Assembly: GCA_026874595.1 (NCBI GenBank)
Contig: CM049310.1
Location: forward strand, 16,652,058-16,716,057
DNA from: Sipunculus nudus
Taxonomy: Eukaryota > Annelida > Sipuncula > Golfingiida > Sipunculidae
Length of the DNA stretch: 64,000 bases
Direction: 5' to 3'
Both the position numbers and the translations under genes were made by a program. Each line of letters begins with the position of its first letter. The stretch's first letter is position 1. Below the pieces are notes generated by a model that saw only the letters and a list, made by a program, of their open reading frames with translations, had not been told where the DNA came from and did no database searches. Positions 50,872 through 62,255 of this stretch are shown piece by piece.

Positions 50872-53800
50872 CAGAACATTATTTTAAAATCATTAACCGC
50901 AAGACTGATTATCAAATCCGGTACGGTATCTGAATATAGATTTAACCTGGGATGTTATATCAATGAAAGAGGCTATGGAACAAGTTATTGATAAACAAGA
51001 TTGTTACAAACTTACACAATTTATTAACATAAGTAACATTTTACTCTATAATTAAAATTAGGGGCCTATGGGATATGACGCTTAGCTAAATTATGGCAAA
51101 CATAAGAGCGTAGAACATAAATGGAGGTCACAGACCTATTTGTTTTGTCCCCCGCTTCCGTAGAATGGGGGACATTGATTTGGGTTTGTATGCCTATCCC
51201 TCTTCAGTCTGTCCGTCCGAAATATAAATTATTTCCGTACTAACCTCGTGTCGTTTGGCAGTATATTTAACAAGATATCGATTTTGTTTAGATTTTCACC
51301 AGATCAATCCACGTTCTGCAAAATCCTGTCCGATGTAGCCCTTAAGATATAAAGACGGAAAAAAAAGACGTCCACACTTGAACCGATGACGTCGTGAATA
51401 TTTCCGAATCATCAGTGTTTTAAATTATAGAAAATGCTAAAACGTGCCAAGTGTTTTATTACATTTTTTTCGGTGTAAAAGTATATGGTCGTTGTTTTGT
51501 ACGGCAAGATTTTCTGGGTTCCAACACCAGGGTTGGTACAGAGGAAATAATTGTCATAAGACCAATGAGAGCTAGGTATCGCAGTGTGCATCCAGCTTCT
51601 AATTTTGATCCTGCGACAACCGCTCTCGCTGGTCTGATCGCTCCGGTTCTGCTCTGTGCCAACCCTAATGGTAAAAACCAGAGAATTATGCGATAGAAAA
51701 CGGCAATTAAAGCCAAGGAGACTGGGACGTTTTCAGGATACAGCCGCTAAATGTGGAGCGTCAATTGTTGCACATTGTCTTACCATCTGACGTGTGTTTT
51801 CCATTTCTAAAGCAGTCCTTTCAGGCTTATGATACAGTTTTTTTATATAATTATTATTGCTGATCTACTGATTTCTAAATTTTGTTAAAAGCCATGATTA
51901 CTCATCGATTATTGTTACATGAAGGGAAAAGATTATATGACATCAGTTGGTTTATTAAACAAAGACTGTAATTTCACCATCTTTCAGATATTAACATTGG
52001 CATGCCACTAATAAATGAATATCAACAGAAGCAAATATTTGATCAAGTTAAAGAAATCCCTATGTAAGTTTATTTAAAGGCGGTCGTGAAAAAAAAAATT
52101 GTCCGATGGTGGCACTGCAGAAAACCAATAACTGAATAAACGTGATATAATTCATGCAGTTAATTCCTCCACCCTATTTTCCCGGTATTATATAACATCT
52201 TCAAACAAAAACTGATTCGCCCAAAATTAAATAACCTCTTCCTTGCCCCCATTGGACCGATTGCCTTTATCTTTCATGGGTACCTTCAACAAATATAGTG
52301 TGTAACCGTCGATGACTCATAAAACTTAGGTGCTGTGACAATGACGTAATAATAACAGTCGCGGTCGCGAAGAGCTGTTGTTTGCTTGCTGTAATAGCTC
52401 AATCCACTCATACATTTTTTTAAAAATCATAATTCAGAAAGCGAGTTTAGAGGGTGGCGAGCGCACAACAACCTCCTCCATCCCAGAAACTTAACGTGCA
52501 TCCCACAAACTCGTTACCTAAATATTCATTATTACTCAGTCAGAACCTGCAAAAAAAAAAAAAAAAAAAAAACAGACACTACTCTCTGTTCCATCAGTAT
52601 GTGCCCACTGAAAATTTGCGATTATCCTCTGAAAGTTAAATATTATCACACTGTGATAAAGCTGAATAGGGACCAACGGCCTAACACCTAACATGAGGTG
52701 TAAAATTTCATTAAAAAAATTATATTTGGCAACCTTCTCGTTCTTCAGGAACTTGTGGCCAAGTAACAGGGTTGATATGTAGTAAATTATAAACTGTTCA
52801 CTCAGATACTGATTTTATTGCATTACCTGAATATTTTACATGGTAACGCTTTAATTTAATAATTTTTATAAGGTGTGAGACCATTTCTTTATTGTAGCAT
52901 GCCTTTTTGAGTTACTCTGCCAGTTCCTGAAAATACTGACGAATTTCAATGGGCACCCCGCCATGGAACATCTTTTTTTAGTATTTCACAACACAAAATG
53001 TCAAAACGCACTCGTTGATTTTCTGTCAGTTTTCAGAGAGTATTTAATAAAATAATATCGACCGGTAGTACCTGAATTTCCATGAGGAACGGACTGTTGT
53101 CAGAGGGAAATCAATATTGTGTGTTAACCTGCATGCAGGCAGAGATCAACTGAGGGAAAATGATTCGTTGGTCAGCCACTGTAAATCACCTACCCTCATA
53201 TGTCATGTCGGCATTGTGAAATTTTAATCATTTAACCCAGGTGATCATATTGCATTATGTAAATGACTACCCCGATGATCTGGGCAGGATCACATTACAT
53301 CTGCTTAAGAACAAATTCCACAAGCAGTTGACATATCATAAGATTGTTGCCAAAGGAGGGTTAACAGCTACATGCACCTCGAGTTCAGTGAATAATCAGC
53401 AAACATTGCGTTTAAATTTGAAAATGATTTAATAAAACTCAAAAAAGGATTCAAGTATCTTCCAAAGAACGCTGTGGTTGAGGGTTAATCCACTCTTCTT
53501 TGTTGTGAACAAAAAAATCATAAATAAATATTTGGTATAGTGCGTAATTATTAAACTGTAATCATGTTCTGTGTATAAGCCAGTATACTTATCTGTTCCG
53601 ATAGTTGCGAAATGTTGCCAGAGGTATAATGGTTTTTAAGTGCATTGAATCCGTTAAGGAGAAATCGATCGAAAGCTTGGATACATGTAACAATAAACCA
53701 AAGCACGATGCATACGTTTCCACACCAATGAGATTATTTGTTAAATAATGCACTGTCTAGACCTGTATCGCTTCATTATTGCCTTATAGCACTTGGAGGT

Positions 53801-55123
53801 CTTGCATCTTCCTTTAAAGCCAGCTTTTTGGCTTTATTTATGTAGAATTTAAAGAATTTCTCTTTTACCCTGCGTGCATATTAATGAACTGTAGAAAATC
53901 CTGTCACGAAGATTTCTTACAACACCTCTATGACAGATGAATGAGCTTGTTTATCTACCTGCTGTAAGTAAACACGGTACATGCGCCGATGTTTACATAC
54001 GGAAAAACCTAAGGTGGGAGGTTGCCCAAGTGCGATAGCTGAAAGGGGGCTAGTTCAAGACACCCTCTATATAAACTATAGTTCGTCTGACTTGCTACTG
54101 GATGTCCATCTTAAATGTGTTATTTTGGCGGGTACCCACGTTATAAACATTTGTATATAAACAAAACGAACAACCTGTGTCCGATGGAATCGGCGTTTCT
54201 AAGAATATTTTTATAATAAAGGTTTCAAGGTGTTATCATTATTTAATAGTCGTCGGATATCGGAATATAATCCTTTTATGTGAGCGACAATCTTATTTGA
54301 GCGAAGGTATAAATGTTTTTTTTTTAATTTGGATATAGTCATGGTTGCTGTTACCAATTTTTAGAATCCCGCAGTATTGCTAAAGCCATCAAGCACGTGC
54401 TAAAGTTTCTATTTATACTTTCAATCCCGTGTCACTATTAATACAGCGGAATAAGTAAGCAGATATTGATCAGATCCTGATTCAGATGGTCCTGCTGTCT
54501 TGGGTCATGACTTTTACAGCATGAAAATTGTCCCGGGCACCACGGGTAAACATTCTGAAGACTGTATTATGTTCTAATCGCAGGATATTACCAGTTACCT
54601 CACGCTGTACACCTTCATGGAAGGCTAACAATAATCTTTGTTTCTCTCTTTCGTGCAACGCATTTACATGTATATTGGTTGTTGTAACATACAGCTGCTA
54701 TCGTTGTGACCCCCGTATCAGTGGACAAGAAAATACACGCGAAATAGATAAAATTCAGGCTATTCAAACATCTGCATACTGCAGTTAGTCCCGTTAATAA
54801 TGTTGGTAAAAGCGCATTAAATTGGTAATGGCGTGGTAATGGTGAAACTCTTAACAGATACTTTATTTTCAGTCAGATACATTTGTACAAATGGTATGTT
54901 TTAAATGGATAATGGAAAGAAAAAAAACACAGAATAAATCAATTGAGTTAAAAACAAGCGTAAAATCTAAATTGACCTTCTTGCCAATGGGGTGTTCACA
55001 TAAAAGTAAAGAACCTAAACAACCATTAAATTCAGGCTATATAAATATTATAAGACAACGCCTATATAGTCACCCTTATATGAATCAGTTACTCTTACAG
55101 ATGTTGTACCTATCACTGAGTGT

Positions 55124-55202
55124 TCAAGGATACTGAATCTTGTATAATCCTGAGTACACGTTTCAAGAATCTGGAATCTTGTATAATCCTGAGAAGACGT
55201 GT
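55124..55202. repeat. 39/40-bp tandem duplication spanning the DapF-like stop codon
   Basis: Units 55124-55162 and 55163-55202 share GAATCTTGTATAATCCTGAG. The right unit encodes the C-terminal residues HVFSGLYKIPDS and the stop; the left unit lies in the 3' UTR. Confidence 0.9.
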
Positions 55203-55990
55203 TCAGCCGGGCCAGAAAGATAAACATCAGTGAAGGAACCGTCCTGGTTCGGCCGGAAGCTGACAGTGAGTTCTCCACCCCGTACGCGCACTTTTTGGGA
55301 AACCACCTCGCCACATCCTCGAGTTCCGTGTGTTTTGTAGAAATTCACCACGGCGCAAGCAACGGACCCAGTACCACACGCAAATGATTCTCCTTCCAAG
55401 CCACGTTCGTATGTTCTAATGCGCAAAGTATCGCCATTGGCGTTAGCGAAATTTACATTCGAGCCGCCTCTGTCTTCATATCGCCCGGAATAACGGATTT
55501 CTCGCCCTTCGCGAAACACATCCACCAGGTCAAGGTCATCCACAAAGCCAACGTGATGGGGGCTTCCCGTATTTGTGAAGAAAGTTCTATCATCATACTG
55601 AAGAAGGCGAGTGACATCACTGAAGCGGATTTTATACTGATCTGTTTTAGAGTCCCACATACCGTGATGAGGACCGTCAAAAGCGATGAAGTCAACCTTC
55701 TTTTTGTTGACTATTCCTGTGTCTACAGCAAATGCCACGGCGCATCGTGACCCATTTCCGCAAAGACTCCCTACCTTCCCCATCTTATTCAGATACATCA
55801 TTTCAAAGTCTGCATTCGCTGTTGCTTTTAGTACAACAATGCCGTCGGCTCCTATACCAAAGCGGTTATCGCACATACGTTTACAGACACTTACATTTGA
55901 TATATAATCGTCAAGAGAACCATCCATGTTGTTTATCACAATGAAGTTGTTCCCAGCCCCTTGGTACTTATGAAAAGTTATCTCAGCCAT
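55163..55990 (-). CDS. dapF: Diaminopimelate epimerase (DapF)-like protein, intact, in an animal genome
   Basis: A single 275-codon exon, the usual DapF length (about 274-280). DapF interconverts LL- and meso-diaminopimelate with two cysteines, and both are present: C77 in LCGNGSRC and C205 in ACGTGSVACAV. Other family motifs occur in order: KYQGAGNNF at 8-16 (GNDF in bacteria, so D15 is Asn), RFGIGADG, DGPHHGMWD, NTGSPHHVGFV, GSNVNF, RTYERG and GPAEHVFSG. The pattern is closest to Bacteroidetes-type DapF as I recall it. ATG at 55990 is the first in-frame start, with a TGA about seven codons upstream. There is no signal peptide, so it is probably cytosolic. Animals lack the lysine pathway, so horizontal transfer and a role in handling bacterial diaminopimelate or racemising another amino acid are inferred. 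The degenerate twin at 50113-50871 and host repeats on both sides argue against contamination. Confidence 0.93.
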   Translation of the reverse strand: MAEITFHKYQGAGNNFIVINNMDGSLDDYISNVSVCKRMCDNRFGIGADGIVVLKATANADFEMMYLNKMGKVGSLCGNGSRCAVAFAVDTGIVNKKKVDFIAFDGPHHGMWDSKTDQYKIRFSDVTRLLQYDDRTFFTNTGSPHHVGFVDDLDLVDVFREGREIRYSGRYEDRGGSNVNFANANGDTLRIRTYERGLEGESFACGTGSVACAVVNFYKTHGTRGCGEVVSQKVRVRGGELTVSFRPNQDGSFTDVYLSGPAEHVFSGLYKIPDS

Positions 55991-56014
55991 CAGAACATTA
56001 TTTGACAATCATCA
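55991..56014 (-). promoter_or_regulatory. Upstream AUGs in the DapF-like leader
   Basis: Just before the start, the leader contains ATGATTGTCAAATAA, a four-codon uORF, and ATGTTCTGATGG, where a two-codon uORF ends in TGA overlapping the main ATG. The main start lacks a purine at -3 but has G at +4. If transcribed with this leader, translation would depend on reinitiation or leaky scanning. Confidence 0.55.
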
Positions 56015-56066
56015 ACAGCAAGACTGATTATCAAAACCGGTATCTGAAAATAGATTTAACCTAGCT

Positions 56067-56076
56067 CTTTATATCA
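56067..56076 (-). promoter_or_regulatory. TATA-like element upstream of the DapF-like gene
   Basis: On the minus strand TGATATAAAG lies about 80 bp before the start codon. The pseudogene copy has a changed version (TGATATAACA). A pyrimidine-rich TCTATTTTCAG between it and the start could instead be a splice acceptor for an untranslated exon. Confidence 0.35.
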
Positions 56077-56330
56077 ATGAAAGAGGTTGTGGAAAAAGTT
56101 AGTGATGAACAAGATTGTTGCAACAGACACAATTCATCAACACAAGTATCATTTATCTGTTTTTTAAAATTAGTGGTCCATGGGTCATGACGCTAAGCTG
56201 AATTATAGGAAATCTAAATACCGCAGAACATAAATGGAGGTCACTGACCTATTTATGTTCCCCTCTTCCGCGGAACTGGGCACATTGATTTGGGCTTGTC
56301 TGTCTGCCTGTCCGTCCGTCAGGTTTTCGT

Positions 56331-58180
56331 TTCCTAAATATTATCCGATTTTATTAAAATTTAGGTCCGTGATTGCTCTCATGCATACCTTGTCTGGGAT
56401 TGGTTTTGGAGTGTCTGTCTGAAATTATTATCATCAGCTCCGTAACAATAAAAAAAATGTCCCTTTTGTTCCCAGTTCACAAAAGAAATTATAACACGTG
56501 GACACTTCTTCAGGGGAAAATAAAAACTCTAACATATTGAGAAGGCAAGCAGGAAGATCACAGGAAGGTAAAACAAAAAGAGGCGGAAGCAGAGGACATA
56601 AATTCCACGAATTTGCTTGTTTTTATTTGCAGGAGAGCCTACCAGATCATGCATTCATATTGAGTTTGAACATCCCAGTTCAAATAGAAACTATTCTAAG
56701 TATAACGCTGTGCTTTAAGTCTTCAGAGAGCCAAGTGCCTTGCAATTATCTGTGAAATACTTAACCGTTCGTAATAATGCAAATAGTGTGTAAAAATGTA
56801 AATTATACAGCGAATCTGCAAAAATAATGCAGTATGCTGTAGTCCAGCGTAAAGGGGTCACATGTAGCTTAAATTCGCATATTATTCAATTTTAGCTCAA
56901 AGAAAATATGCAAAAATAAGTGAGGCCTGCTGTCTATATACTCACACATGATCAGCATCTTAATGTAAACTTAGAAATCATATACTGCAATAAGGAAAGA
57001 GACAGTTGTGAGTCAAAACTAGATTTTCTAAGTCAATATATGTGGCGCTACCTGTAGTACCAGGGAGAGTATCAATATACCCTTAAAAGCTGGTGCTCAG
57101 CACCCAAGCAATTCTTGAGAATTTTATATTACACTCCTAGGTCGTCCAAATTTGTGATCATGAAAATTAAAGAGATATGTGAAGACAAAATTTTTAAAAG
57201 TAATTCAACTTATTTCACATTCATTCAAATAGAACTGCTTTAAACCTGCAAATGTCCTCGCGGGCCAAAATCCTCAAACGCGAGGAAAAAATAATAAGAA
57301 ATATTGAATACTTCAAAAGATAAGGGGTTCAAAATATTCCTGTATTTGACCTTGATAATTTGACCTTGATGATAATGGTTTTTAACTCGGCCGAAACTTA
57401 GGTAAAATAAATTATCGAACAAAATATTTCAAGAAGTTAACTCACGTGCAGTTGAACAGACGTACAGGAAAACAGAAAAATAGACGGAAAAAGACGCTAT
57501 AGCTCAGATGACTTTTAGTCTGCTCAGCTAAAATGACTAATCCACCCTGTTTTTGTAAAAAACAAGGGAAAGTTTCAGTACAATTTAAGGAGACGGAAAT
57601 AATTATTGAAAATATCATCTTTTATCAACCAAATACTTCTTTCTATGTGTTAGAATCAATTACCTACCTTGTCGCGACGGAAAGCGACAGAGAGCACATA
57701 CGCTTTAAGATATATAACAGTGCATGGACCTGAACTGAACACGTGATACCTTCTGCCTTTTTAAATATCCTTATTTATACCTATTTTACCTTATGTATAC
57801 TTGCGTATTTACAATATCCCCCGATTTACATATCTCACCTTGCGGCCTTGTGTAAATGATTCGCCGATAAACTTTGAATAAGGTCCAAGCAGGCTTTAAT
57901 ATCAGTAAAGCTCACGTGTCTGCCAACGTTGCGTGTTTTACATTACACTTTTCTTACAGGCGACTCATCTGTGAATCGGGGAAAACGGTTCAAATGTAGT
58001 GAGCGGTTAGGTGTTCGGTCTTGACCGTTGTTTTATAAACAATATTGCTGACAAGGCAATTCCCATCTAAGGGGCATGTGTTTTTCTCCCTACATTATAT
58101 TTCGAAGCACATGTTGACCCCACAGATAAGGCAAATATAATATTCCATCCACTTGGGAAATAATCCAAGGCTCTATCACA
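56331..58180. other. Gene-free stretch
   Basis: AT-rich with short open frames only. No exon chain, RNA gene or clear repeat recognised. Confidence 0.5.
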
Positions 58181-58330
58181 ATGAAACGCACCTCACTTCA
58201 ATGTAACCTTTGCATGGAGGAGAAATACAGCATATTACATAAAAAAAGCGACAAATCGATAATCTTATTGAACAGGCGAAGTTTTAAGGTGCAGACACCT
58301 GAAACCATCGAACCGTGCAAAAAGAAAGTT
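58181..58330 (+). mobile_element. Probable Penelope-like retroelement 3' fragment
   Basis: The frame from 58181 gives CNLCMEEKYSILHKK then LLNRRSF. The CxxC...EK..I...LN(K/R)RSE pattern ends GIY-YIG-type Penelope element proteins in many invertebrates. Only this tail remains, with no reverse transcriptase domain upstream. Confidence 0.5.
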
Positions 58331-58895
58331 ACAGTGATAGCTGCAGAGTCCCCCACGAGCGTCAGTTTTCTGATGATCGCCCGGGTGCCGATAGCGGCAA
58401 CCGCGTGAAACTCTGAGGAAAGACATGATGCTCCAACGTAATGCTCCCGTTCAATGTCGGTGATTTTCTCCGGGTTCTCCGGTTTCCTCCACCTCTGGAC
58501 ACTGCTGAACGCCACCACCTGATCCATGGAGAATGCCGCTATTAATTATAATACCTATACCTATTAAGCGTATTTTACGCTTAAAATCTACCATCTCACT
58601 TATCCGACAGGGATCGGGCGGTGCCCATTGAACAGTGATGATCAAAAATCGCCAGGCGGCAGACAGTAAACTAAAGGTAATCGAGCGAAGGCCGCCCGGC
58701 GTAATGGCAGCCGCCGTCCGAGTTGCGGTCCATGGTCATTTGGTCTGTCGAGGCCTGCAAGACGACCGGGTGGTGTGGGCTCCGCTCGACATCCTGCCTT
58801 AGTACATATATATCCATGGAATGCAAAAAGATTGTCATATCACATATCTTAAGTCTGACAGAGTGAAGAGCACTGCATAGCTACTAAGTAATAGT

Positions 58896-59227
58896 GGCTA
58901 GCTAAGAAGCCACCAAAGAAGACCAAGGGAGCAGAGAACCCTTTTCCTAAGAAGAAGGTGGCACGAGAGCCTGAGTCCGCTTCATTGGAGCATGAACTGG
59001 AAGCTGAGTTGACAGGAGGAGCCCGGCGGGGGGCCAAAGTAGCCGCCCGACGGCGGCCCGACACCAGCAGGGAGCGCGCTCGCAGCACGTTCGACTTTGT
59101 TCAAGTCGGGCGGGATACGGGAGGGAGTCGTTCGAGTATCGCATGGAGCCCATGCGCCGGCCGCCCAGCTCTGTCGAACTCCGTCCGAATTTTAAAGCAA
59201 AAATTCGTCGATTGCTGCCCGACCTAA
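58896..59227 (+). other. GC-rich open frame of unknown origin
   Basis: An open frame without an ATG, in a local GC-rich island (about 58680-59400), reads basic residues (KKPPKKTKG, FPKKKVAREP), then an acidic patch (LEHELEAEL), then an Arg-rich run (GAKVAARRRPDTSRERARS). Composition differs from its AT-rich surroundings. It may be an exon, a transposon gag-like fragment or chance; no family is recognised. Confidence 0.2.
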
Positions 59228-59489
59228 AAAAAATCGCCATTTGATTTCGCTGAATTAAGAACAGGAATCGGTGCCCTGCGAACGTCGGCCGACCCCTAAA
59301 AATAGCGGCGGAGCCCGCAGTGATGGAGCAAGCACCGGCCTTATCCCTGCCGAAAATGCCCTTTTCAGCTCGCAAAGAATTCGAACGGGCCCCATTTGGG
59401 ATATATGTAACGGCCCCTTATAAGGCAATATTGTACATTTTTAAAATAAACTTTGCACAAGTACGGTGGCTCGTATAGGAAACCAATAA

Positions 59490-60570
59490 TTTTTTTAACT
59501 TCTCCCCACGCGATAGTATCTCATGACCAAGCGATAATTATCTCGTTCCCTAGCGATAGTATCTCGTGGCCATGCGATAATTTTCTCGTTCCCACGCGTT
59601 AGTATCTCGTGCATGACCACGCGATAATTATCTCGTTCCTACGCGTAAGTAACTCGTGCATGGCAACGTGATAATTACCTCGTTCCCGAGCGTTAGTATC
59701 TCGTGGCCACGCGTTCATTATCTCGTATGCCATGCTAGCTACAGCCCTCATTTGGACAAGAATGTCTGGGGTCTGTTGTCTGTTGTATGTCAGAGCGTTG
59801 TTGCAACTTAAATTGTTTGTATGTTTTTTTTTGTTTTATGTGCGTTTGCGCCGAGTACTTCAAGGTATTTTCAGTGGTTTTCATAGCGTTGGTTCAACAT
59901 TTCATTGCGTTGGTTCAATTTGTCCATTTTGATTTGTTCATGGAAATCTGTATTGAGTTTGTTTTGGGGTAAGGGTGATATAAACCCTTGTGTACCAAAC
60001 ATATTAATTAAACTGAAACACTTGTTTTTAATTTTACCTTCAAAGAAAATCTTATTGGGGGGGGGGGGGGGCTAGGATTAGGGTTATATAATCACGGGTA
60101 TACCGAACAGGGAAAACATGTCGGTTTGTGTTATGTCTCATGGGGGAAACCTACAACAAAAGGTGTCAGCCCTGCCACTTCATTATAGGCTGGGAAGGGG
60201 GAGACCTTTTTACGAGGAATTTGTCTTTCCACAATAATATTTCAGCTAAGTATTTCATATTATGAAAATTTAGTATTACACATATTTTACCCGAACTAAC
60301 CCCCCCCCCCCCCCCCCCACCACTCCCTTTCCCCGCTCACATATTCTCTGAACAAACCTGGCCCATGTGTGTTGTATGAATCCCGGTTACATCATTTCAG
60401 GTCTCAGCATATTAAGCCCGCTCCATGTGCATGCGAATAATTGACCATACTCTTCATCCAGTGTAGAGAAACATGCCTTAAGGATTTAAGATGTAGGTCT
60501 GACTGTATTGTCTATCTCGTCCCGACGCGATAATTATCGCGTGGCCACGAGATACTGTCGGGTGGGAACA
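59490..60570. mobile_element. Element bounded by CG-rich palindromic sub-repeats
   Basis: 59500-59730 has about five ~48-bp repeats alternating CGTTCCCACGCGATAGTATC and CTCGTGGCCACGCGATAATT variants. At 60515-60560 the same motifs appear inverted (GACGCGATAATTATCGCG, TGGCCACGAGATACTG). The interior is AT-rich with G and C runs at about 60057 and 60301, and shows no transposase. It is similar in design to the CGTGCGCACG palindromes at 23118 and 24697. Confidence 0.65.
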
Positions 60571-62206
60571 AACTTTTTTATATCCTATTAGAGCCATCGT
60601 ATTAAGGAATTTTTAATTTAGACTAAAATAAATCAGCAGATATAAGGAATAAAAGTTGCCCAACCTGGGTTCTGGTAATGCTTTGCAGAAAGTTAATATT
60701 CTAACCCTAGGTCTTATTGAAGAGTAACAGTTTGGCACGTTTATGTTGTTTAATTTACCAGAAATATCCATATTGACCCCCACCCCTAAAACATTTCTGG
60801 TAATATTATATTCTGTCATGTTCGACTCCGTGTACAAGCAGTCATTTCTATGACTTTACACAGGTAATTGCATGTTCTTTATCCTAGTAATAAACTGATA
60901 TGTTCTAAAGAATAATGAAATATAAACCATCTGGAAAAGAAGTGACGGAACTGGGTTGCTGGAACCTGCACGGTAAAAAGGCATCAAGACCGGGAAGACC
61001 ATAATCCATGGGCATGACGTATAAGACCGCAATAAGAATGTATTAGACCTGTTTCTAAGAACCAGAGCCATTCGACAACGTTGATTGTTGCTTCTACTTT
61101 TCAAACGACGCTCTCAAGAACCTTGTACTTATTTCAAGTTTTCACACGCAAAATTTGTTTACACCATCTATTATACAAGCATTATATTGGCGATAAATGG
61201 CGTTAAGAATCTGAAATGTTGACACTCTGTCTCTAAAATCAAATAAATTGGAGCCCTATAACTAATTCATTATCATTTGTGATTGATCTGACTGTGGCCA
61301 CTGTGAAAATGACAGTGCCAGTGTTCTGTTAACCGAGGAACTATCCTTCCGTACATCTGAGGCATTCTTATGTTTTCCTTATACTAATACCTGATATACG
61401 TGAGATGTCATTTATAACAAAACTGTGTGGGAGACATATGTGCGGTGCTCCAAATATGTCAGATTTGCTAAAATCAGCAAGATGTTCCAAGTATTTGTGT
61501 TATCTGGCTCTATCTAGCATAAGTCAGCTTATGTTTCACTTTAAGTTGGCTAAAGTGCTCTAGACCTTATGTAAATGGTACCTGCACATGATAGCTGAGA
61601 ACAGTAGAGGCCAGTCTTCCATATGTATAATAATCCGATGCCTTGTCCACAATTATGCTGAGTGGTGTTTGGCGGTCAGAGGGTTTTCACTCAGTTGTTA
61701 TGGGCCTTCAGTCAGCATGTGATGACTTGAAATTTGAACCTGAAATAACATTGTTACATATTAAAAAAAATGTTAAACAAACAATAAGGAATTTGTGTTA
61801 CTGTTCATAAAATGAAAATAAAAATATATGCATGTATAAAAATAGAATATCAAAACATGGGATATTAAGTTAACATTATGTATAGTATTTATCTTAAATC
61901 ATTAATATAATGTATATCTTATGTGCTGGAAACAGATTTTATTTATAAAAACATAAATATCTGCAATATAAGTTAACAAATGCCATGTAAGATACTGAAC
62001 AAGTGGATTAGGAACGGGGATATTGATAGCACCCCGCCCAAAACCGGCGCCAATCCTAAACTGCCACAAAGTATCCGATAATACACTGGACATTGAAAAT
62101 AACTGTCGGCGTACATTGAAATACTGTTTTCTAATTCAAATAAGCTTTGCAATTGTATTATGTCTAATCAAAGGACACATATACTATGAGAGTTAAAATT
62201 GCTCAC
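60571..62206. other. Gene-free stretch
   Basis: No exon or RNA gene is supported. AT-rich, with short open frames only. Confidence 0.5.
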
Positions 62207-62255
62207 CTGTCGCAAGCGTGCTTCCATACCCAAAGCTGTTCCTTGGTCTAACCTG
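62207..62255 (-). other. Possible isolated internal exon
   Basis: A 49-nt minus-strand segment lies between a strong acceptor (TTTTCTGTATTCCAG) and donor (ACAG|GTGAGC). One open frame reads VRPRNSFGYGSTLATG. No partner exon was identified on either side, so gene identity is unknown. Confidence 0.3.

Larger units (their letters stand above)
45010..51235. repeat. Segmental duplication, unit 1 (DapF block)
   Basis: Direct partner of 51415-56330. Both begin with a TTTTAAAT...TTTTATTACATTTTTTT-CGGTGTAAAA segment, share GCCCAATGAGAGCT-like and GCCAACCCTAATGG stretches, a long AT-rich middle and the DapF-like gene, and end around ACATAAATGGAGGTCAC and CTGTCCGTCCG. Unit 1 is longer because of an internal 755-bp tandem duplication and extra DNA at about 45090-45470. 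Confidence 0.88.
51415..56330. repeat. Segmental duplication, unit 2 (DapF block)
   Basis: Partner of 45010-51235, in direct orientation and almost adjacent. It carries the intact DapF-like gene. An A19 run lies at about 52550-52570. No other gene is seen between 51415 and 55120; short open frames near 51451 correspond to diverged non-coding sequence in unit 1. Confidence 0.88.

Noticed and set aside
55991-56008. Upstream TTG start adding MSNNVL to the DapF-like protein
   Set aside because: TTG is not a normal eukaryotic start, and the family N-terminus begins at the ATG at 55990.
50113-56008. DapF copies as bacterial contamination
   Set aside because: Both lie within a host-like segmental duplication with microsatellites and repeats, have no bacterial neighbours, and one copy is a pseudogene.
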